The notes: generated by a model from the sequence alone, not told the origin. 64,000 nt of DNA from Rhodopseudomonas pentothenatexigens (GCF_900218015.1 NZ_UFQQ01000009.1:62001-126000), one strand, 5' to 3'; numbered from the stretch's first letter, positions 33,178-42,417 are shown. Numbers and translations: made by a program.

Positions 33178-34134
33178 ATGTTGAACGCTCCGCGTCTGCG
33201 CATCATCGGTCGCCGCCTGCTGCACGCGGTGCCGGTGGTGGTGCTGTCCACCTTCATCGTGTTCGGGCTGCTCAAGCTGGTGCCGGGCGACGTCGCGGTG
33301 ACGCTGGCAGGCGACAACGCGTCCGAGCAGCGCATCGCCGAGATCCGCGAACTCTACGGCCTGAACCAGCCGTTCCTGGTGCAATACGGCTCGTGGCTGG
33401 CGAAGGCGGTGCAGGGCGATCTGTCGAATTCGCTGGTGTCGAGCGAGGCGGTGCTGACTTCGATCGAACGCTGTCTGCCGCACACGCTGCTGATCGTGGC
33501 GCTGGCGCTGCTCACAGCGCTGGTGATCGGCGTGCCGCTCGGCATCGCGGCTGCGGCGAAGCCCGGCTCGTGGATCGACGGGATCGTGATGGCGGTCGCA
33601 TCGCTCGGCGTCGCGGTGCCGAATTTCTGGCTCGGCATGCTGCTGGTGGCGTTCTTCTCGCTGCAGCTCAACTGGCTGCCGGCCACCGGTGCGGTGTCGC
33701 TGATGAAGGACCCGGCCGCCGCGCTCAGCCACGCGCTTCTGCCGGCATTGGCGCTCGCCTCCGGCGGCATTGCCGAGGTGGCGCGGCAACTGCGCTCTTC
33801 GCTGGTCGAGATCATGTCGTCGCAGCAGGTCCGCACGCTGCACGCCAAGGGCCTGCCGCCGTCGTCGATCCTGTGGCGGCACGGGCTGAAGAACGTCAGC
33901 GTCAATTTGCTCACCGTGATCAGCCTGCTCGCCAACCGGATGCTGGCCGCAACCGTGGTGGTGGAGGCGGTGTTCGCCATTCCGGGGATGGGCGGTCTGA
34001 TCGTCAACGCCGCGATGAACCGTGATTTTCCGGTGGTGCAGGGCGTGGTGTTCACCATGGTGCTGATCGTGGTGGCGCTGAATCTGCTCACCGACATTCT
34101 CTACAGCGTGCTCGACCCGAGGATCTCGTCATGA
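33178..34134 (+). CDS. Peptide-type ABC importer permease (DppB family)
   Basis: A 318-residue permease with the DppB topology. The N-terminal helix (VVVLSTFIVFGLLKLVPGD) is followed by a periplasmic loop and five further helices. The EAA coupling motif is RTLHAKGLPPSSILWRHGLKN and the C-terminus LLTDILYSVLDPRI is typical. It follows the receptor gene by 51 bases and overlaps dppC (ATGA). It forms the channel with the DppC-like protein. Confidence 0.93.
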   Translation: MLNAPRLRIIGRRLLHAVPVVVLSTFIVFGLLKLVPGDVAVTLAGDNASEQRIAEIRELYGLNQPFLVQYGSWLAKAVQGDLSNSLVSSEAVLTSIERCLPHTLLIVALALLTALVIGVPLGIAAAAKPGSWIDGIVMAVASLGVAVPNFWLGMLLVAFFSLQLNWLPATGAVSLMKDPAAALSHALLPALALASGGIAEVARQLRSSLVEIMSSQQVRTLHAKGLPPSSILWRHGLKNVSVNLLTVISLLANRMLAATVVVEAVFAIPGMGGLIVNAAMNRDFPVVQGVVFTMVLIVVALNLLTDILYSVLDPRISS

Positions 34135-35015
34135 CGACGGTCTCGCTCACCGCCCCGCAGCATCACCACCGCTGGCGTCGATCGCGCCGTTTCCTGCGCT
34201 GGTTCGTCTCCGATCTGCGCGGCGCCATCAGCCTCACGTTTCTGCTGATCCTGCTGGTGATCTCGCTGTTGGCGCCGTGGATTGCGCCATACGATCCGGT
34301 CGCCCAGGACATCGATGCGGCGCTGGCGCCGATGTCGGCACAGCATTGGCTCGGAGCGGACGATCTCGGCCGCGACACCCTGAGCCGGTTGATCTACGGC
34401 GGCATGGCGTCGCTGTATGCGAGCTTCCTGGCGGTCGCGATCGCCGTGCTGATCGGCGTCCCGGTCGGCATCCTCGCCGGCTATCTCGGCGGCTGGGTCG
34501 ATACCATGATCAGCCGCGTCATCGACAGCTTCCTGTCTTTCCCGGCGATCGTGCTGGCGATCGCCGTCACCGGCGCGCTCGGCATCGGTCTCACCAACGG
34601 CATGATCTCGGTCGGCATCGTGTTCGCGCCGCAGCTTGCGCGGCTGGTGCGCGCCCGGACGCTGGTGGTGCGGCAGGAGCTGTATGTCGACGCCGCGCGC
34701 TGCTTCGGTGGTTCGACCGGCCGCATCCTGTGGCGTCATGTTCTGCCGAATGCGATCCAGCCGGTGATCGTGCAGGTGACGCTGCTGCTCGCCGCGGCGC
34801 TGCTCGCCGAGGCCAGCCTCAGCTTCCTCGGCCTCGGCATTCAGCCGCCCGATCCGAGCTGGGGCGCGATGCTGGCGCGCGCCTATCAGAACATGGAGAT
34901 CGCGCCGGAGCAGATGTATCCGCCGGGGCTCGCCATCCTGTTCACCGCGCTCGCCTACAACACGCTCGGGGAATCCTTGCGAGCGGCGCTCGATCCGACG
35001 ATGAAACGCAACTGA
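34131..35015 (+). CDS. Peptide-type ABC importer permease (DppC family)
   Basis: A 294-residue permease. It has the DppC hallmarks LLAPWIAPYDPVAQD, HWLGADDLGRDTLSRLIYG, the coupling motif YVDAARCFGGSTGRILWRHVLPN and SLSFLGLGIQPPDPSWGAML. The N-terminus carries a His-rich cytoplasmic segment (APQHHHRWRRSRR). The start overlaps the dppB stop by 4 bases. The acyl-CoA ligase follows 26 bases later, tying import to activation. Confidence 0.93.
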   Translation: MTTVSLTAPQHHHRWRRSRRFLRWFVSDLRGAISLTFLLILLVISLLAPWIAPYDPVAQDIDAALAPMSAQHWLGADDLGRDTLSRLIYGGMASLYASFLAVAIAVLIGVPVGILAGYLGGWVDTMISRVIDSFLSFPAIVLAIAVTGALGIGLTNGMISVGIVFAPQLARLVRARTLVVRQELYVDAARCFGGSTGRILWRHVLPNAIQPVIVQVTLLLAAALLAEASLSFLGLGIQPPDPSWGAMLARAYQNMEIAPEQMYPPGLAILFTALAYNTLGESLRAALDPTMKRN

Positions 35016-35041
35016 TCAATCAAGAACAACAAGGACGGGAC

Positions 35042-36757
35042 ATGACCGTGGACGCCAAGGAAGCCGACTATCTGGCAAAGCTGCACGAGCTGTGGGCCAA
35101 GGCGTGGCCCAAGGGCACGCCGCGCGAGCCGCAATATCTGCACGGCGAAGTCGCGCTCAGCGAGTACCTGCGCGCCTGGGCGAAATCGGCGCCGCTGCGG
35201 CCGGCGGTGATCTTCTACGGCCACGTCACCACCTACGCGGATCTCGACGAGCAGAGCGACCGCTTCGCTGCATTGTTGATGCAGAAGGGCGTGAAGAAGG
35301 GCGACCGCGTCGCGGTGTTCCTGCCGAACTGCCCGCAGTTCCACATCGTATTCTTCGGCATCCTGAAGCTGGGCGCCATCCATGTGCCGGTCAGCCCGCT
35401 GTCGCGGGCGTTCGAGCTGTCCTACGAGCTCAACGATACCGACGCCGAAGTCATCGTCGCGCTCGACCAGCTTGCTGGCGTGGTGGAACAGGTTCGCGGC
35501 GAAACCTCGCTGCGCGAAGTGATCGTCACCAGCTTTGCCGATGTGATCCCGGCCGATCCGACGATTCCCGTGCCGGATTCGGTCAGCGGCCCGCGGATAG
35601 CGGTGCCCGGCGCGACCGACCTGCTGCCGGCGCTCGCCGCGCTGCCGAAGCCGGAGCCGCTGCCGCCGGCCGCGCTCGATGACGTCGCGGCGCTGAACTA
35701 CACCGGCGGCACCACGGGCATGCCGAAGGGCTGCGTCCACACTCAGCGCGACATGGTCTACACGGCGGCCGCTAATCACGGCATCTCGGTGGTGGCCGAT
35801 CAGAACAGCGTGTTCCTGTCGTTCTTCCCTGAGTTCTGGATCGCCGGCGAGAATTTCGGTCTGATCTTCCCGTTGTTCACCGGCGCAACGCTGGTGCTGC
35901 TGGCACGGTGGGATGCGCTCGGCGTGCTGAGCGCGATCCAGCGCTATAAGGTCAACGTCACGGCGATGCCGGTCGACGGCGCGGTCGAATTGATGGATCA
36001 CCCGCGCTTCAAGGAGTTCGATCTGTCCTCGCTCAGCCAGGTGCGGGTGGTGTCGTTCGTCAAGAAGCTCAACCCGACCTATCGCAAGCGCTGGAAGGAT
36101 CTCACCGGCACGATCCTCACCGAAGCCGCGTGGGGGATGACCGAGACCCACACCTCCAACACCTTTACGGCAGGCTTTCAGGGCGACGATTTCGATCTGG
36201 TGTCGCAGCCGATCTTCGTCGGGCTGCCGGTGCCGGGCGCTGAGTTCAAGATCACCGACTTCGAGACCGGCGAGCTGGTGCCGCTCGGCGGCGAAGGCGA
36301 AATCCGCGTGCGCACGCCGTCGTTGTTGAAGAGTTACTGGAACAAGCCCGAGGCGACCGCGCAATCGCTGGTCGATGGCTGGCTGCGCACCGGCGACATC
36401 GGCACCATCGATTCCGATGGCTTCCTGCACTTCCTCGGCCGCCGCAAGGAGATGCTCAAGGTCAAGGGCATGAGCGTGTTTCCGCCGGAGATCGAAGCGC
36501 TGCTCGGTCAGCATCCGAAGGTGCTCGGCTCAGGCGTTGTGGGACGCGACGATCCCGGCAAGGGCCAGGTGCCGGTCGCCTTCATCCAGCTCAAGCCGGA
36601 AGCCGAAGGCACAATCACGCCGGCCGAGCTGCAGGCCTGGTGCGCCGAGCGGATGGCGGTCTACAAGGTTCCGGAGATCCGTATTATCGACGCGCTGCCG
36701 ATGACCGCGACCGGCAAGGTGAAGAAGCAAGAGCTCAACGCCAACGCGCCGCTGTGA
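35042..36757 (+). CDS. AMP-forming acyl-CoA ligase of the carboxylase operon
   Basis: A 571-residue ANL enzyme. The P-loop is LNYTGGTTGMPKG, A5 is EAAWGMTET, the hinge region is LRTGDIGTIDSDGFLHFLGRRKEMLKVKG and the catalytic Lys is in ATGKVKKQEL. The SVFPPEIE motif after the hinge resembles medium/long-chain or branched acid ligases. Gene order receptor-permeases-ligase-carboxylase argues that it converts the imported acid to its CoA thioester for carboxylation. The precise substrate cannot be read from sequence. Confidence 0.9.
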   Translation: MTVDAKEADYLAKLHELWAKAWPKGTPREPQYLHGEVALSEYLRAWAKSAPLRPAVIFYGHVTTYADLDEQSDRFAALLMQKGVKKGDRVAVFLPNCPQFHIVFFGILKLGAIHVPVSPLSRAFELSYELNDTDAEVIVALDQLAGVVEQVRGETSLREVIVTSFADVIPADPTIPVPDSVSGPRIAVPGATDLLPALAALPKPEPLPPAALDDVAALNYTGGTTGMPKGCVHTQRDMVYTAAANHGISVVADQNSVFLSFFPEFWIAGENFGLIFPLFTGATLVLLARWDALGVLSAIQRYKVNVTAMPVDGAVELMDHPRFKEFDLSSLSQVRVVSFVKKLNPTYRKRWKDLTGTILTEAAWGMTETHTSNTFTAGFQGDDFDLVSQPIFVGLPVPGAEFKITDFETGELVPLGGEGEIRVRTPSLLKSYWNKPEATAQSLVDGWLRTGDIGTIDSDGFLHFLGRRKEMLKVKGMSVFPPEIEALLGQHPKVLGSGVVGRDDPGKGQVPVAFIQLKPEAEGTITPAELQAWCAERMAVYKVPEIRIIDALPMTATGKVKKQELNANAPL

Positions 36758-36819
36758 AACGAGACGGCCGGCGACGCGAAGGCGTCGCCGGCTCATGCGA
36801 CCTGCTGAGGAAATCCCCA

Positions 36820-39800
36820 ATGTCGTTCCGAAAATTGCTGATCGCCAACCGCGGCGAGATCGCGATCCGTATCGCGCGTGCCGCCGCCGAGTCCGGCCTC
36901 ACCACGGTGGCGATCCATCCCGCCGACGATGCGGCATCGCTGCACGTCCGCATCGCCGATCACGCCGAGCAGATCCCCGGCCGCGGCGCGCGGGCTTATC
37001 TCGATATCGAGGCGGTGATCGCGGCGGCGAAGGCGGCTGGCTGCGATGCGCTGCATCCCGGCTACGGCTTCCTCAGTGAGAATGCCGACCTGGCGCGTCG
37101 CTGCGCCGAGGAGGGCATCACCTTCGTCGGTCCGTCGCCGGAGGCGCTGCGGCTGTTCGGCGACAAGGTCGCCGCCAAGGAGCTGGCGAAGCGCTGCGAC
37201 GTTCCGATCATCGCCGGCACCGTCGGCCCGTCGTCGCTCGAAGAGATTCAGACGTTCTTCGCATCGCTCGGCGACAAGCCGGCGGTGATGATCAAGGCGA
37301 TGGCTGGCGGCGGCGGCCGCGGCATGCGCGTGGTCGAGCGCGCCGAGGATCTCGCCGACGCCTATGCGCGCTGCCAATCCGAGGCCAAAGCGGCGTTCGG
37401 CTACGAGGGTGTCTATGCCGAGCGGCTGATCCGCAACGCGCGGCACATCGAGGTGCAGATCATCGGCGACCGCCATGGCAATGTCAGCCAGCTGTGGGAG
37501 CGCGAATGCACGATCCAGCGCCGCAATCAGAAGCTGGTCGAGATCGCGCCGAGCCCGTCGCTATCGGAGAGCCTGCGCGGCCGCATCGTCGAGGCCGCCA
37601 AGGCGCTGGCATCGATGGCGAACTACGACAGCCTCGGCACTTTCGAATTCCTGGTCGACGGCGACGCCGGTGAAGGCGACGGCGTCTATGCGTTCATCGA
37701 GGCCAATCCGCGACTCCAGGTCGAACACACCGTGACCGAAGAGGTGCTGTCGGTCGATCTGGTGCGCGCCCAGCTCGCGGTCGCAGGTGGCGCAACGCTG
37801 GCATCGCTCGGACTCGATCAGCCCTCGGTGCCGCGGCCGCGCGGCTTCGCGATTCAGCTCCGCGTCAACATGGAGACGATGGACGCCAAAGGCGCGACCA
37901 AGCCGACCGGCGGCACGCTGGCGATCTTCGAGCCGCCGTCCGGCCCTGGCGTTCGCGTCGATACGTTCGGCTACGCCGGCTACACCACCAGCGCGGCTTA
38001 CGACTCGCTGCTGGCCAAGGTGATCGTGCACGGCCGCGGCGACTGGGCCGAGGCGGTTGCAAAGGCCGCGCGGACGCTGCGCGAATTCCGCATCGGCGGC
38101 GTTGCCACCAACGTGCCGTTGCTGCAGGCGATCCTCGCGCACGCCGATTTCAAGGCCAATCGGGTCAGCACCAGTTTTATCGATCGCCATGTTGCCGAGC
38201 TGGTCGAGGCTGCGCAGCAATTCGACCATCCGCTGATCGCGACCGAAGGCGCCGACCCGCGCGGCAGCAGCGCGACGGTTGCTTCGGAGCCGGTCCCCGA
38301 AGGCGCGGTCGCGATCGCCGCGCCGCTGCAGGGCACCGTGGTGGCGATCACGGTCGCGGAAGGCGACGTGGTGCGGCCGGGGCAGCAGCTCGCGGTGATC
38401 GAGTCGATGAAGATGGAGCATCTAGTCGCGGCCGAGCAGGGCGGCCGCATCCGCCGCATCGTCGCCGCCGACGGCGTGACGCTGATGCAGGGCGAGCCGA
38501 TCCTGTATGTCGAACCGCAGGAGGTCGAAGGCGATCACGTCGTCGCCGAACAGGATGTCGATCTCGACGCGATCCGGCCCGACCTCGCCGAGATGCTGGC
38601 GCGACAGGCCAACACCCTCGATGAGAACCGGCCGGACTCGGTGGGGCGGCGGCGCAAGACCAATCAGCGCACCGCGCGCGAGAACATCGCGCAGCTCGTC
38701 GACGACGGCTCCTTCATGGAATACGGCAGCCTGGCGATCGCCGGCCAGCGCCGTCGTCGCTCGCTCGACGATTTGATCAAGAACACCCCGGCCGATGGTC
38801 TCGTCACCGGTGTCGCCACCGTCAATGCCGCGGAGTTCGGCGAGCACGCCGCGCGCTGCATGGTGATCGCCTACGACTACACCGTGCTGGCCGGCACCCA
38901 GGGCCACATGAACCACAAGAAGATCGACCGGATGCTGACGCTGGTCGAGCAGTGGCGGATGCCGCTGGTGTTCTACGCCGAGGGCGGCGGCGGCCGGCCG
39001 GGCGACACCGACCGGCTCGGCATGACCGGGCTCGACGGCCCGTCCTTCGTGCAGTTCGCCAAGCTGTCCGGCCTGGTGCCGGTGGTCGGCGTCGTCTCCG
39101 GCTATTGCTTCGCCGGCAACGCCGCGATGCTCGGCTGCTGCGATGTCATCATCGCCACCCAGAACGCCTCGATAGGCATGGGCGGGCCGGCGATGATCGA
39201 GGGCGGCGGCCTCGGCGTGTATCACCCGGCCGAAGTCGGCCCGGTGTCGTTCCAGGCGCCGAACGGCGTGGTCGACATTCTGGTGCAGGACGAAGAGGAG
39301 GCGACCCGGGTCGCGCAGAAATATCTGTCCTACTTCCAGGGCGCGGTTGCCGAGTGGAAAGCGCCGGACCAGCGGCTGCTGCGGCGGGCAATTCCGGAGA
39401 ACCGGCTGCGGGTCTACGATATCCGCAGCGTCATCGATCTGATCGCGGACGAAGACTCGGTGCTCGAACTGCGCCGCGATTTCGGCGTCGGCATGATCAC
39501 CGCCTTCATCCGGATCGAGGGCAAGCCGTTCGGCCTGATCGCCAACAATCCGAAGCATCTCGGGGGCGCGATCGACGCCGACGCCGGCGACAAGGCGGCG
39601 CGCTTCCTGCAGCTCTGCGATGCGTTCGACATTCCGATCGTGTCGCTGTGCGATACGCCCGGCTTCATGGTCGGTCCGGAAGCGGAGAAGACCGCGATCG
39701 TCCGCCATGTCGCGCGGATGTTCGTCACCGGTGCCAGCCTCACCGTGCCGCTGTTCGGCATCGTGCTACGCAAGGGCTACGGCCTTGGCGCGCAATCGAT

Positions 39801-40128
39801 GATCGGCGGCGGTTTCCACGCCTCGTTCTTCACCGCGGCCTGGCCGACCGGTGAATTCGGCGGCATGGGCCTGGAAGGTTACGTCCGCCTCGGCTTCCGC
39901 AAGGAGATGGAGGCGATCGCCGATCCGGCCGAGCGGGAAGCTTATTACAAGAACAAGGTCGCGGAGCTGTATGCCAACGGCAAGGCGGTCTCGATCGCCT
40001 CGGTGTTCGAGATCGACAACGTGATCGACCCGGCCGAGACGCGGCGCTGGGTCATGGCCGGGCTGCGCTCGGTGCCGACGCCGCCGGAGCGCACCGAGCG
40101 CAAGCGGCCCTGCATCGATACCTGGTAG
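36820..40128 (+). CDS. Single-chain biotin-dependent acyl-CoA carboxylase (LCC type)
   Basis: A 1102-residue fusion of all carboxylase parts. Biotin carboxylase is at ~1-450 (KLLIANRGEIAIRI, AMAGGGGRGMRV, ERECTIQRRNQKL, NPRLQVEHTVTEE). The biotinyl domain is at ~500-567 with biotin on K531 in ESMKMEH. Carboxyltransferase beta and alpha halves fill ~590-1102, with oxyanion-hole glycines in GYCFAGNAAMLG and GGGFHASFFTAAWP. This layout and length match the long-chain acyl-CoA carboxylases (LCC) characterised from Mycobacterium avium and related bacteria, which accept a broad acyl-CoA range. Within the operon it probably carboxylates the ligase product. Confidence 0.92.
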   Translation: MSFRKLLIANRGEIAIRIARAAAESGLTTVAIHPADDAASLHVRIADHAEQIPGRGARAYLDIEAVIAAAKAAGCDALHPGYGFLSENADLARRCAEEGITFVGPSPEALRLFGDKVAAKELAKRCDVPIIAGTVGPSSLEEIQTFFASLGDKPAVMIKAMAGGGGRGMRVVERAEDLADAYARCQSEAKAAFGYEGVYAERLIRNARHIEVQIIGDRHGNVSQLWERECTIQRRNQKLVEIAPSPSLSESLRGRIVEAAKALASMANYDSLGTFEFLVDGDAGEGDGVYAFIEANPRLQVEHTVTEEVLSVDLVRAQLAVAGGATLASLGLDQPSVPRPRGFAIQLRVNMETMDAKGATKPTGGTLAIFEPPSGPGVRVDTFGYAGYTTSAAYDSLLAKVIVHGRGDWAEAVAKAARTLREFRIGGVATNVPLLQAILAHADFKANRVSTSFIDRHVAELVEAAQQFDHPLIATEGADPRGSSATVASEPVPEGAVAIAAPLQGTVVAITVAEGDVVRPGQQLAVIESMKMEHLVAAEQGGRIRRIVAADGVTLMQGEPILYVEPQEVEGDHVVAEQDVDLDAIRPDLAEMLARQANTLDENRPDSVGRRRKTNQRTARENIAQLVDDGSFMEYGSLAIAGQRRRRSLDDLIKNTPADGLVTGVATVNAAEFGEHAARCMVIAYDYTVLAGTQGHMNHKKIDRMLTLVEQWRMPLVFYAEGGGGRPGDTDRLGMTGLDGPSFVQFAKLSGLVPVVGVVSGYCFAGNAAMLGCCDVIIATQNASIGMGGPAMIEGGGLGVYHPAEVGPVSFQAPNGVVDILVQDEEEATRVAQKYLSYFQGAVAEWKAPDQRLLRRAIPENRLRVYDIRSVIDLIADEDSVLELRRDFGVGMITAFIRIEGKPFGLIANNPKHLGGAIDADAGDKAARFLQLCDAFDIPIVSLCDTPGFMVGPEAEKTAIVRHVARMFVTGASLTVPLFGIVLRKGYGLGAQSMIGGGFHASFFTAAWPTGEFGGMGLEGYVRLGFRKEMEAIADPAEREAYYKNKVAELYANGKAVSIASVFEIDNVIDPAETRRWVMAGLRSVPTPPERTERKRPCIDTW

Positions 40129-40165
40129 CAGCCGACGACTGTCCGAACGCATTGGGAGTGAGACG

Positions 40166-41119
40166 ATGACGCAAGCCGCTTTCGAGACGCCGATCGACGA
40201 CACCGGCGAGGCGCTGGCCGGGCCGTGGCGACAGCCGCGGCAGATGCTGCATGCGCAGGTCTACGACTCGCACGCCTCGATCCACGACGACGCAACCGCG
40301 CAGAAGCTCGGCTTCAAGGGCGGCACCATCGAGGGCCCGACGCATTTCAGCCAGTTCGCGCCGCTGTGCGAACGGCTGTGGGGCAAGGAGTGGTTCGAGA
40401 CCGGCTGCATCTCGGCGCATTATCGTAACGCCGCGTTCGAGGGCGAGGACGTTCAGGCGATCCTCGATAAGCCGGTGGCGGGCGCCCGTCACACCACGAT
40501 CCGCATGGTCAAGCGCGACGGCACCGAAGTGCTGCGCGGCACCGCCTCGGTCGGCCGCGACGCGCCGGCTTCGGCGCTCGACGTCCGGCTCACCGAGCTG
40601 AAGCCTTTGGCCGATCCGGTGATCCTGCGCGACATCTCGGTCGGGATGACCACCAAGACCCAGGCGGCGCAGATGGACCATGAGCAGATCATGGGCGAGC
40701 TGTATCCGTTCTCGCTGGCGCAGAAGCTCGAGGTGATCACCGAGCCGTCGCCGTATTATCGGCCGGGCGGCGGCTCGCCGTGGGGCAAGCCGATCATCCC
40801 GCTGGAGATGCTCAGCGTGCTGTTCCAGTATCTCAGCAAGCAGGATGGATTGCCGGTGCGTGGTCCGGTGGTCGGCCTGTTCGCCGATCAGGAGATCCGG
40901 CTGATCGAGGGGCCGCTGTTCGTCGGCGAGCCGTACCGGATCGAGCGCAAGGTGGTGGCGCTGTCCGGCAGCAAGCGGACCGAGAGCATGTGGGTACGCA
41001 GCGAAGCCTATGACGCCACCGGTCGCCTGGTCGCGACCATGCTGCTGAATTCGGCGACGCTGAAGGATTCCTACGCGCCTTATGCGCAGGAATACGCCGC
41101 GCTGTATCCAGCGCGATAG
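40166..41119 (+). CDS. Double-hotdog MaoC/FAS1-dehydratase-like protein
   Basis: A 317-residue protein with two hotdog halves. The N-terminal one has MLHAQVYDSHASIHDDATAQKLGFKGG and GPTHFSQFAPL, a variant of the MaoC hydratase signature with His/Asp retained. The C-terminal half (about 165-317) lacks a clear active site. Ribosome site GGGAGTGAG precedes ATG 40166. As last gene of the operon, 37 bases after the carboxylase, it may hydrate the unsaturated carboxylated acyl-CoA or act as a thioesterase. Which of these cannot be decided from sequence. Confidence 0.8.
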   Translation: MTQAAFETPIDDTGEALAGPWRQPRQMLHAQVYDSHASIHDDATAQKLGFKGGTIEGPTHFSQFAPLCERLWGKEWFETGCISAHYRNAAFEGEDVQAILDKPVAGARHTTIRMVKRDGTEVLRGTASVGRDAPASALDVRLTELKPLADPVILRDISVGMTTKTQAAQMDHEQIMGELYPFSLAQKLEVITEPSPYYRPGGGSPWGKPIIPLEMLSVLFQYLSKQDGLPVRGPVVGLFADQEIRLIEGPLFVGEPYRIERKVVALSGSKRTESMWVRSEAYDATGRLVATMLLNSATLKDSYAPYAQEYAALYPAR

Positions 41120-41127
41120 ACGCCGGC

Positions 41128-41283
41128 CTATTGCGTCAGGAACAAACTCGCGGCGATCGCCACCGTGATGATTGCGGTGGCGACGACACCGGTCGTCTGC
41201 AGTGCGCCGAACCGGCGCATGACGAACGCGAAGGCGATGATGATCGCCGAGACGACGATCAGCCCCAGCTTGGCTTCGGTCAT
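41128..41283 (-). CDS. Small two-helix membrane protein
   Basis: A 51-residue protein, MTEAKLGLIVVSAIIIAFAF followed by VMRRFGALQTTG and VVATAIITVAIAASLFLTQ: two hydrophobic helices joined by a basic turn. GAGGGAAAAC precedes ATG 41283. It converges on the hotdog gene with only 8 bases between stops. It reads away from norE, so the NNR-type boxes at 41339-41389 could also serve it, but function is unknown. Confidence 0.65.
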   Translation of the reverse strand: MTEAKLGLIVVSAIIIAFAFVMRRFGALQTTGVVATAIITVAIAASLFLTQ

Positions 41284-41338
41284 GTTTTCCCTCTTTCTCC
41301 GAGTGGCGGCGATTCTAGCGGCCGGCGGGGAGCGTAGT

Positions 41339-41352
41339 TTGTCGGGGCGCAA
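41339..41352. promoter_or_regulatory. FNR/NNR-type box, distal to norE
   Basis: TTG-TCGGGGCG-CAA, the TTG-N8-CAA spacing of FNR/NnrR-type regulators, with a strong right half CGCAA. It lies 71 bases upstream of norE in the divergent gap. Confidence 0.45.
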
Positions 41353-41375
41353 CCTGCGGTGAACTGCCTGCGAGT

Positions 41376-41389
41376 TTGTCGCGGCACAA
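41376..41389. promoter_or_regulatory. FNR/NNR-type box, proximal to norE
   Basis: TTG-TCGCGGCA-CAA, same spacing, 34 bases upstream of the norE start. The TTGTC...CACAA form resembles the box before norC (42318). Confidence 0.5.
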
Positions 41390-41422
41390 CGTTCCGGTGG
41401 GCTCGCCGTCTATCGTCGCGCC

Positions 41423-42031
41423 ATGACCGACGCGATCGCAGCGGGCCTGCCCGCCTTGCCCGACAGCCCCGAGAGCCGCATCGCGCCCGGGGCCAGCGCG
41501 CTCGACTCGCTCCCCGGTCACCTGATGATGTGGGTGCTGATCTTCAGCGAACTCGCTGCGTTCGGCGCGTTGCTGATCGGGTTCCAGATCGCGCGGGCGC
41601 TGCAGCCGGATGCGTTCTCGGCCGGGCAGGCGCAGCTCGACCCGGCGCTCGCCGCCGCCAATACGCTCTGTCTGGTGTCGAGCGGCTGGTTCGCCGCCAA
41701 GGCCAGCGCCGCCGCTCATGATGGGGCACGCGATGCGACGTGGCGCTGGACCCTAGGGGCCTGTCTGCTCGGCGTAGCGTTCATCGCCATCAAGCTGTTC
41801 GAATACGCCGTCGAGATCGGCCGCGGCGCCGACATCGACGGCAGCACCTTCTTCACGCTGTACTTCTTGCTCACCGGGTTCCATCTGCTGCACGTCGCGC
41901 TCGGAATCGCGATCCTGCTCGCCGTCGCCTGGCGCGCCAATGCGGCCGCGGTCGAAAGCGGAACTTGTTTCTGGCACATGGTCGATCTGGTGTGGCTGGT
42001 GATGTTCCCGATCGTCTATCTGATGCGGTGA
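41423..42031 (+). CDS. norE: NorE, cytochrome c oxidase subunit III-like protein
   Basis: A 202-residue membrane protein with five hydrophobic segments. The subunit III family pattern is clear (HLMMWVLIFSELAAFGALLIGFQ, then FTLYFLLTGFHLLHVALGIAILL and FWHMVDLVWLVMFPIVYLMR). It occurs next to norF and norCBQD, the standard set in denitrifiers, where NorE and NorF support full nitric oxide reductase activity or assembly without carrying cofactors. Two TTG-N8-CAA boxes precede it. It is followed by norF after 4 bases. Confidence 0.9.
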   Translation: MTDAIAAGLPALPDSPESRIAPGASALDSLPGHLMMWVLIFSELAAFGALLIGFQIARALQPDAFSAGQAQLDPALAAANTLCLVSSGWFAAKASAAAHDGARDATWRWTLGACLLGVAFIAIKLFEYAVEIGRGADIDGSTFFTLYFLLTGFHLLHVALGIAILLAVAWRANAAAVESGTCFWHMVDLVWLVMFPIVYLMR

Positions 42032-42035
42032 CGCG

Positions 42036-42305
42036 ATGATCCAGTTCACTCAGCGCCGGGATCGCAGCGCGATTGCTCTGCTGCTGCTGACCATCCTCGG
42101 TGTTTTACTCAGTCGGGGTGCCGCTGCGGCGTTCGCCGGCGGCGCCGTGCTGATGGTGATCGCGGTGCTGAAGGCCCGCCTGGTCGTGCTCGATTACTTC
42201 GGGTTCCGCGGTGCGCCCGGGCCGTGGCGGGCGCTGTTGTTGGGCTGGATCGCGCTGGTGGCGTGCGGTGCACTCGCCTCGCCATTGGCGCAGGCCCTTC
42301 GCTAA
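42036..42305 (+). CDS. norF: NorF-like small membrane protein
   Basis: An 89-residue protein with three hydrophobic helices (AIALLLLTILGVLLS, AFAGGAVLMVIAVLKARLVVLDYFGFRGAP, ALLLGWIALVACGAL), the size and topology of NorF/cytochrome oxidase subunit IV-like proteins. The ARLVVLDYFGFRG element is typical. It is 4 bases after norE, so expressed with it. It likely assists NorCB assembly. Confidence 0.85.
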   Translation: MIQFTQRRDRSAIALLLLTILGVLLSRGAAAAFAGGAVLMVIAVLKARLVVLDYFGFRGAPGPWRALLLGWIALVACGALASPLAQALR

Positions 42306-42317
42306 TCGTTCCGAACC

Positions 42318-42331
42318 TTGAGCTAGCACAA
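42318..42331. promoter_or_regulatory. FNR/NNR-type box upstream of norC
   Basis: TTG-AGCTAGCA-CAA, 87 bases upstream of norC, with the inner AG-CTAG palindrome. It indicates norCBQD has its own promoter, controlled by the same regulator type as norEF. Confidence 0.55.
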
Positions 42332-42417
42332 AGTTGCGGCGGTCCGGTCGATTAGTTTCGCAGCCGAAGCTGCAGCGCCGCACCTTCGCCTCCCCACATC
42401 GAAAAAGGAATCACGTG

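Noticed and set aside
31603-33882. 759-codon frame antisense to the solute-binding protein and permease genes
   Set aside because: Spans two real genes with strong family motifs; same antisense composition artefact.
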